DNA from: an uncultured Erysipelotrichaceae bacterium
Lineage (GTDB): Bacteria > Bacillota_I > Bacilli_A > RF39 > UBA660
NCBI GenBank assembly: GCA_902772675.1
Contig: CACYBN010000088.1
Span: 1 to 10,710, forward strand
Reading direction: 5' to 3'
DNA: 10,710 nt
Shown here: one piece after another, positions 5,976 to 10,710 of the stretch
How positions within the stretch are numbered: position 1 is the stretch's first letter
Layout: the number at the start of each line of letters is the position of its first letter
Program-made: the position numbers and the translations under genes
The notes under the pieces: generated by a model
The model's input: the letters and a program-made list of their open reading frames with translations, nothing else
Database searches by the model: none
Told to the model about the DNA's origin: nothing

Positions 5976-6281
5976 AGTAGTACTTGAATTAATCCAATTT
6001 AAGAATTCGTTTGATCCATTAATTTCAAAATAACTAATTTCTGGTAATTCATATGTATGTAAATCTTTAATTCTTTTTTCTATAAATTTATAATCATTTA
6101 ATCTAGCACTCATAGATACTAAGTATTCTTTATCTTCTACTATTTCTTCTCTCCATCTATAAATACTATCTATTTCATTGATTTGTCCATAACTTATTAA
6201 TCTTTCATCTAGTAATGTTCTTACTATTCCTTCTGCTATTTCTTTGTCATTGATTGCAGTTCTTACTATTATATTAGTCAT
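5958..6281 (-). CDS. cutA: CutA1-family divalent-cation tolerance protein
   Basis: A 107-residue protein of the CutA1 family, small ferredoxin-fold proteins that form very stable trimers and are linked to divalent-metal tolerance, though their biochemical role is unsettled. Family features visible are the opening strand NIIVRTAINDKEIAEGIVRTLLDERL, the central SIYRWREEIVEDKEYLVSMSAR, and the helix-strand segment HTYELPEISYFEI ending with FLNWINSS. Length is normal. The Cys of the usual LAACVNI segment is absent (LISYGQI), so a copper role resting on that Cys cannot be assumed here. The start ATG has AGGAG 6 nt upstream and overlaps the stop codon of the upstream dehydratase-activase gene by 8 nt, indicating one operon with coupled translation. 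The gene ends in an embedded terminator. Confidence 0.9.
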   Translation of the reverse strand: MTNIIVRTAINDKEIAEGIVRTLLDERLISYGQINEIDSIYRWREEIVEDKEYLVSMSARLNDYKFIEKRIKDLHTYELPEISYFEINGSNEFLNWINSSTTKEINI

Positions 6282-9200
6282 TTTCTTCTCCTAAATTCTC
6301 TCTTGCTACTGTAAGCATTAATTTAATTCTATTTACTTGATTAGTATGACTTGCTCCAGGATCATAGTCAATAGCAACTATATTAGAATCTGGATAAAGT
6401 TTTCTAATCTTTTTAATAACAGCTTTACCTACTATATGATTTGGTAAACATGCAAATGGTTGTACACATACAATATTAGGAACTCCTTCATTTATAAGTT
6501 CAACCATTTCACCAGTAAGGAACCATCCTTCACCAGTTTGATTTCCTGTAGATAAAATACCATTTACATTATCAGCTAATTTATAAATATCAGCAGGTTG
6601 TCTAAATCTTGTACCTTTTAATTCTTTTCTTACTGTATTTTCATAAGTATTAATAAAATCTAAGGCTTTCTTATATAAGAATGGAGTTATACTACCAGTC
6701 TTTAATAATTTAGCTTTAATAACACCATTATAGGCACAATATTTAACAAATCCCATTAAATCAGGACTTACTACTTCAGCACCTTCTGCTTCTAATTTAG
6801 CAATTAAATTATCATTACCAAACTTATGATATTTAATTAATATTTCTCCAACAATACCAACTTTAGGTATATTTTTATCTACTATTTCTATTTCATTAAA
6901 TTCTTTTATTATATTTTTAATATTAGAATTAAATTCTTTTCTATGTCCATTTTTTACAGACTCTAGAGTTATTTTTTCCCATTTCTCATATAATTTTTGA
7001 GCAGATCCTTTTTTCTTTTCATAAGGACGAGTAGCATGTAATAATTTCATTAATAAATCACCATATACTACTGCTTGTAAAGCTTTATTAGCAAATGGAA
7101 GAGTTATTTTAAACGCTTGTTCTTTTTCGAGTCCACTCATATTAAATGATAGAATTGATACTTTTTCTAAACCAGCATCTCTTAGTCCTTTTCTAATTAA
7201 ACCTATATAGTTAGTAGCACGACATCCTCCACCTGTTTGAGAAATAATCACACTAGTATTATCTAAGTCGTATTTACCACTCTTTAAAGCATGAATTAAT
7301 TGCCCTATTACAATAATTGCAGGATAACAAGCATCATTATTAACATATTTTAAACCTGTTTCTACTGTATCATCATTACTTTCTCTTAAATATACAGCAT
7401 TATATCCCTCACTATTAAGAACTGATTCAAAATATGCCATATGATATGGAGCCATATCTGGGAATAATAAAGTATGTTTCTTATCACTTTGTTTAAAATA
7501 ATTCTTATTATATATATAAGGTTCATATTTATTATCTGATTCAATTCTTTTATTCATAGATGCTATTAAAGAACGAATTCTTATTTTAGCAGCACCTAAG
7601 TTATTGATTTCATCTATTTTAATAGTAGTAAATAATTTATTATTTTTCTTTAAGATTTCTTCAGTTTGATCAGTTATAATTGCATCTAGTCCACATCCAA
7701 AACTATTTAATTGAACTAATTCTATATTTGGATATTGACTAACTAAATCTGCTGCTCTATAAACCCTTGAATGATATGCCCATTGATCTACTACACGTAA
7801 TCTTGTTTTTAATTTATTTAAATGACAAATAGAATCTTCAGTTAATACAGCTAAACCTAAAGAATTTATCATAGTATCAATACCATGGTTAACTTCTTTA
7901 TCCAAATGATATGGTCTACCTGCTAAAACTATTGCTTTTTCATTATTATCGTTTATATATTTTAAGAACTCTTCTCCTTTAGCTCTTACTTCATCTTTGA
8001 ATTTCTTTTGTTCTACAAATCCAGCATGAATTGCTGCTTTTAATTCAGAACTTTTGAAATTATATTCTTTAAATTCAGGAAGTTCTTTTATTCTTTTATA
8101 AAGAGCTTTTTCATCCATAGGTAAGAATGGATTTATAAACTTAATATTTTTCTCTTCTAGAGTTTCTACATTTAATTTAATAGCTTCAGAATATGATTGT
8201 ACTATTGGACAGTTATAACTATTATCACTGTTTTCAAATTCTTTATTTTCATACATGATACATGGATAGAAAATTGTCTTAATATCTTTATCTATTAAAT
8301 TCATTATATGTCCATGAACTAATTTAGCAGGATAACATACTGATTCTGAAGGCATTGATTCAATACCTTTTTCATAGATTCTTCTATTAGAATGATCAGA
8401 TATAACTACTCTAAATCCTAATTTAGTTAACATAGTAAACCATAAAGGATAATCTTCATACATATTTAATACTCTAGGTATTCCAATTGTTCCACGCTTA
8501 GCTTCTTCTTCTTTTAGAGGTTCATAATTAAATATGCGATCATATTTCCAAGCATACATATTTGGTAGATGACTATTACTTCCATTATTACCACTACCAC
8601 GTTCACATCTATTACCTGAAATAAATTTCTTCTTATCAAACATATTTATAGTTAAACTACAATGATTCTCACATATTTGACAACGACTGTGGAAAGTTTT
8701 TACTTTCATATTATTAATCTCTTCAGGCGAAAGAATACTACTTCTTACATCTTGATCTTCATATTGTTTAAAGTTATCAAGAGCAATTAAAGCAACTCCA
8801 TAAGCACCCATTAATCCAGCTATATCAGGTCTTACTACTTCTTTACCAGTAATATGTTCGAATGCACGTAAAACTGCATCATTCAAGAAAGTACCACCTT
8901 GTACTACTATTTTATTTCCTAAAGTAGATACATCTCTTATTTTCATAACTTTTTGAATAGCATTTCTTATTACAGAATAAGAAAGTCCTGCGAAGATATC
9001 TCCTAGAGGTCTTCCTTCTTTTTGAGTTTGTTTAATTTTACTATTCATAAATACTGTACAACGGGATCCTAAATCTATAGGATTCTTTGCTTTAACAGCT
9101 AGATCTACAAACTCTGATACTGACATATTAAGAGATTTAGCTAGAGTTTCAATAAATGATCCACATCCTGAAGAACATGCTTCATTTAACATAATTGAAT

Positions 9201-10509
9201 CTACTGCTCCATCTTTAATCTTAATATATTTCATATCTTGACCACCAATGTCTATAATGCTTTCTACGCCTGGCAAAAAATAATTAGCAGCTTCATAGTG
9301 AGCCATTGTTTCAATTTCACTGATATCAAGATTGAATGCTGTTTTAATTAATAATTCTCCATATCCAGTTGAACCACTACTACGTATAACAGTTTTTTCT
9401 GGTAATTTAGAATATAAATCTAATAACATATCTTTAACTGTATCAACTGGAGTTCCTTTATTACTACGATAGTTTTCATATAATAAATTACCATCTATAT
9501 CTATAGCTACTACTTTAGCAGTAGTACTTCCAGCATCTATTCCTACGAAAACATCTCCAGTATAACTATCTAAATCTCTTTTACTAACTGAAGATTTAGC
9601 ATGTCTCTTTTTAAATTTTTGATAATCTTTTTCATCTTTAAATAAAGCATCTAGATTATTTGATTCTGTTTCTTTAAATTTATTTAATTTTTTTATTATT
9701 TCTTTTAATTCATCTATAGTAATTGTCTTTTTCTTTTCTTTATCTAAAACTGCTCCAATACATACAAATACTCTTGCATCTTCTGGAGTAATAACTTCTT
9801 CTTCTTTTAAACCTAATGTTTCTATAAAACGTACCTTTAACATAGAAAGATAATTAAGAGGTCCTCCTAAAAAGATAACATTACCTTTAATAGGTTTACC
9901 ACAAGCAAGTCCACTTATAGTTTGATTAACTACAGCTTGCATAATAGATAAAGCTACATCTTCTCTTTTAGCTCCTTCATTAAGTAGAGGTTGAATATCT
10001 GTTTTAGCAAATACTCCACAACGAGAAGCAATTGGATATATAGTTTTTCCATCTTTTGCTAATTCATTTAATCCTTCAGTAGTAGTATTTAATAATACTG
10101 CCATTTGATCTAAGAAAGCTCCAGTACCACCAGCACAAGAACCATTCATTCTTTGTTCAATAGTTTGATCGAAATAAATGATTTTAGCATCTTCTCCACC
10201 TAATTCTATAGCTACATCAGTAGCAGGTGCATACTCTTTAATAGCATTCTTACATGCAATAACTTCTTGTACAAAATTTACATCTAAAAACTTAGCAAGA
10301 GCTATAGCTCCACTTCCTGTAAAAGTCATAGTAAATTTACTATCTTTTCCATAATCATCTACTACTTTATTAAGTAATTCTTTAATAGTTTTTTTAGTAT
10401 CAGAAAAATGTCTTTGATAGTCTTTATATAAAACATTATTTTTATTGTCCATAACTACTACTTTAACAGTAGTACTTCCAACGTCTAATCCAATATTAAG
10501 TGTCTTCAT
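6274..10509 (-). CDS. Giant acyl-CoA dehydratase activase-related fusion (BcrAD/BadFG x2, DUF2229, HGD-D-like)
   Basis: A 1411-residue multidomain protein. Two ASKHA-fold ATPase modules of the BcrA/BadF/HgdC type lead. Module 1 (about 4-255) has LDVGSTT and the cluster cysteines C125 in NGSCAGGTG and C164 in SRCGVFAKT. Module 2 (about 320-577) has IDAGSTT, C445/C449 in EACSSGCGS and C484 in SRCTVFMNS. In HgdC the equivalent two cysteines per subunit hold a [4Fe-4S] cluster at a dimer interface. Next comes a four-Cys segment C610-x2-C613-x3-C617 with C635, then a DUF2229-like module (about 673-1000; IGIPRVLNMYEDYPLW, CYPAKLVHGH). Last is an HGD-D-like module (about 1012-1400) with NDACYPA and GGGCRATNY. 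HgdC-type activators use ATP to push low-potential electrons into dehydratase partners; the substrate of these long fusions is unknown. GAGG lies 8 nt before the ATG. No separate dehydratase subunits lie in the window, and cutA follows by an 8-nt overlap. Domain boundaries are estimates. Confidence 0.9.
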   Translation of the reverse strand: MKTLNIGLDVGSTTVKVVVMDNKNNVLYKDYQRHFSDTKKTIKELLNKVVDDYGKDSKFTMTFTGSGAIALAKFLDVNFVQEVIACKNAIKEYAPATDVAIELGGEDAKIIYFDQTIEQRMNGSCAGGTGAFLDQMAVLLNTTTEGLNELAKDGKTIYPIASRCGVFAKTDIQPLLNEGAKREDVALSIMQAVVNQTISGLACGKPIKGNVIFLGGPLNYLSMLKVRFIETLGLKEEEVITPEDARVFVCIGAVLDKEKKKTITIDELKEIIKKLNKFKETESNNLDALFKDEKDYQKFKKRHAKSSVSKRDLDSYTGDVFVGIDAGSTTAKVVAIDIDGNLLYENYRSNKGTPVDTVKDMLLDLYSKLPEKTVIRSSGSTGYGELLIKTAFNLDISEIETMAHYEAANYFLPGVESIIDIGGQDMKYIKIKDGAVDSIMLNEACSSGCGSFIETLAKSLNMSVSEFVDLAVKAKNPIDLGSRCTVFMNSKIKQTQKEGRPLGDIFAGLSYSVIRNAIQKVMKIRDVSTLGNKIVVQGGTFLNDAVLRAFEHITGKEVVRPDIAGLMGAYGVALIALDNFKQYEDQDVRSSILSPEEINNMKVKTFHSRCQICENHCSLTINMFDKKKFISGNRCERGSGNNGSNSHLPNMYAWKYDRIFNYEPLKEEEAKRGTIGIPRVLNMYEDYPLWFTMLTKLGFRVVISDHSNRRIYEKGIESMPSESVCYPAKLVHGHIMNLIDKDIKTIFYPCIMYENKEFENSDNSYNCPIVQSYSEAIKLNVETLEEKNIKFINPFLPMDEKALYKRIKELPEFKEYNFKSSELKAAIHAGFVEQKKFKDEVRAKGEEFLKYINDNNEKAIVLAGRPYHLDKEVNHGIDTMINSLGLAVLTEDSICHLNKLKTRLRVVDQWAYHSRVYRAADLVSQYPNIELVQLNSFGCGLDAIITDQTEEILKKNNKLFTTIKIDEINNLGAAKIRIRSLIASMNKRIESDNKYEPYIYNKNYFKQSDKKHTLLFPDMAPYHMAYFESVLNSEGYNAVYLRESNDDTVETGLKYVNNDACYPAIIVIGQLIHALKSGKYDLDNTSVIISQTGGGCRATNYIGLIRKGLRDAGLEKVSILSFNMSGLEKEQAFKITLPFANKALQAVVYGDLLMKLLHATRPYEKKKGSAQKLYEKWEKITLESVKNGHRKEFNSNIKNIIKEFNEIEIVDKNIPKVGIVGEILIKYHKFGNDNLIAKLEAEGAEVVSPDLMGFVKYCAYNGVIKAKLLKTGSITPFLYKKALDFINTYENTVRKELKGTRFRQPADIYKLADNVNGILSTGNQTGEGWFLTGEMVELINEGVPNIVCVQPFACLPNHIVGKAVIKKIRKLYPDSNIVAIDYDPGASHTNQVNRIKLMLTVARENLGEEND

Positions 10510-10530
10510 AATGATTACCTCACAAAGAGA

Positions 10531-10559
10531 ATTTTATCAAAAATACCAATATCTATCAA
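10531..10559 (-). promoter_or_regulatory. Sigma-A promoter of the activase-cutA operon
   Basis: On the minus strand TTGATA (10559-10554) and TAAAAT (10536-10531) are 17 nt apart, with TG one base before the -10 as in extended promoters. Transcription should start near 10524, only about 15 nt ahead of the ATG, leaving room for the Shine-Dalgarno and little else. No leader-based regulation is therefore expected. Confidence 0.8.
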
Positions 10560-10589
10560 GTTCTAAGAAGTTTTTCGATATTTTTACAC

Positions 10590-10624
10590 AAAAAAAGAAG
10601 TAGTCCCCCCTGAAGGACTACTTC
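10590..10624 (-). terminator. Strong intrinsic terminator for an upstream minus-strand transcript
   Basis: GAAGTAGTCC and GGACTACTTC (10624-10615 with 10606-10597 on the minus strand) form a perfect 10-bp stem with an 8-nt loop TTCAGGGG, followed by seven T. The polarity shows it ends a minus-strand transcript entering from beyond the right edge. On the plus strand no U tract follows. Confidence 0.88.
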
Positions 10625-10640
10625 ATAAAAAAGAATAAAA

Positions 10641-10710
10641 AGGGGTTGGCTAGTGTGATACTAGCGACCAATTCGCCATTTCGAATTGGTAGTTACTATC
10701 CTAATCGAAA
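10641..10710. other. Unassigned GC-richer, hairpin-forming element at the window edge
   Basis: This stretch is clearly richer in G and C than the surrounding AT-rich DNA. It holds two adjacent perfect inverted repeats: GCTAGT/ACTAGC (10649-10654 with 10660-10665) and ACCAATTCG/CGAATTGGT (10667-10675 with 10682-10690). A terminator follows it on the minus strand, so it may be the 3' part of a minus-strand RNA gene or a structured 3' UTR. I could not match it to tmRNA, RNase P RNA, 6S, SRP RNA or 5S rRNA. A short open frame on either strand uses codons unlike the neighbouring genes. The element is cut by the window edge. Confidence 0.4.

Noticed and set aside
5812..6033. Plus-strand open frame between the AAA+ gene and cutA
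   Set aside because: It overlaps the promoter, terminator and ends of two well-supported minus-strand genes, and its product is low-complexity K/F/I-rich sequence.
10661..10708. Minus-strand open frame ending at TAG, possibly the tail of a protein gene
   Set aside because: Only 15 codons are visible and they include CGA, CGC, AGG and TCG, rare in the neighbouring genes; the stretch is better explained by its hairpins.
10604..10710. Plus-strand open frame running off the right edge
   Set aside because: It passes through the terminator hairpin, has no ATG with a ribosome-binding site, and gives no recognisable domain.

Overview
The window comes from a very AT-rich, low-GC Gram-positive-type bacterium. 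It uses the standard code: TGG is Trp, the stops seen are TAA and TAG, and TGA never falls inside a gene. The glmS ribozyme, strong Shine-Dalgarno sites, canonical housekeeping promoters, U-tract terminators and a giant two-ATPase acyl-CoA dehydratase activase-type protein together suggest an anaerobic member of the Firmicutes (Bacilli/Erysipelotrichia-like, possibly an uncultured gut lineage). The exact taxon is inference.

Layout. A tRNA-His(GTG) gene lies on the minus strand at the left edge. Diverging from it, a plus-strand pair encodes a zinc-sensing ArsR/SmtB repressor and an overlapping P1B-type Zn/Cd-exporting ATPase, behind a sigma-A-type promoter and a 20-bp perfect palindromic operator. 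A bidirectional hairpin terminator separates this pair from the convergent glmS gene on the minus strand. glmS carries a complete glmS ribozyme in its leader. Upstream, still on the minus strand, is a single-module AAA+ ATPase that resembles the first ATPase domain of ClpB/ClpC and has a long disordered tail. Further upstream is a two-gene operon: a 1411-residue fusion of two dehydratase-activase ATPase modules with DUF2229/HGD-D-like modules, overlapping cutA by 8 nt. The right edge holds a terminator and an unassigned, hairpin-rich, GC-richer stretch.

How the genes work together. The left operon is a self-contained metal-efflux unit: metal releases the repressor and both proteins are made by coupled translation. 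glmS is feedback-controlled by glucosamine-6-phosphate through self-cleavage of its own leader. The right operon pairs an iron-sulfur redox ATPase with a small metal-tolerance-family protein, and the functional link between them is not evident.

Most of the window is recognisable. The parts most worth a second look are the AAA+ protein, which has lost the pore-loop aromatic, the possible pairing between ribozyme stem P4 and the glmS ribosome-binding site, and the unidentified structured element at the right edge. I see no mobile element, CRISPR array or phage gene. No gene-free stretch exceeds 300 bases.
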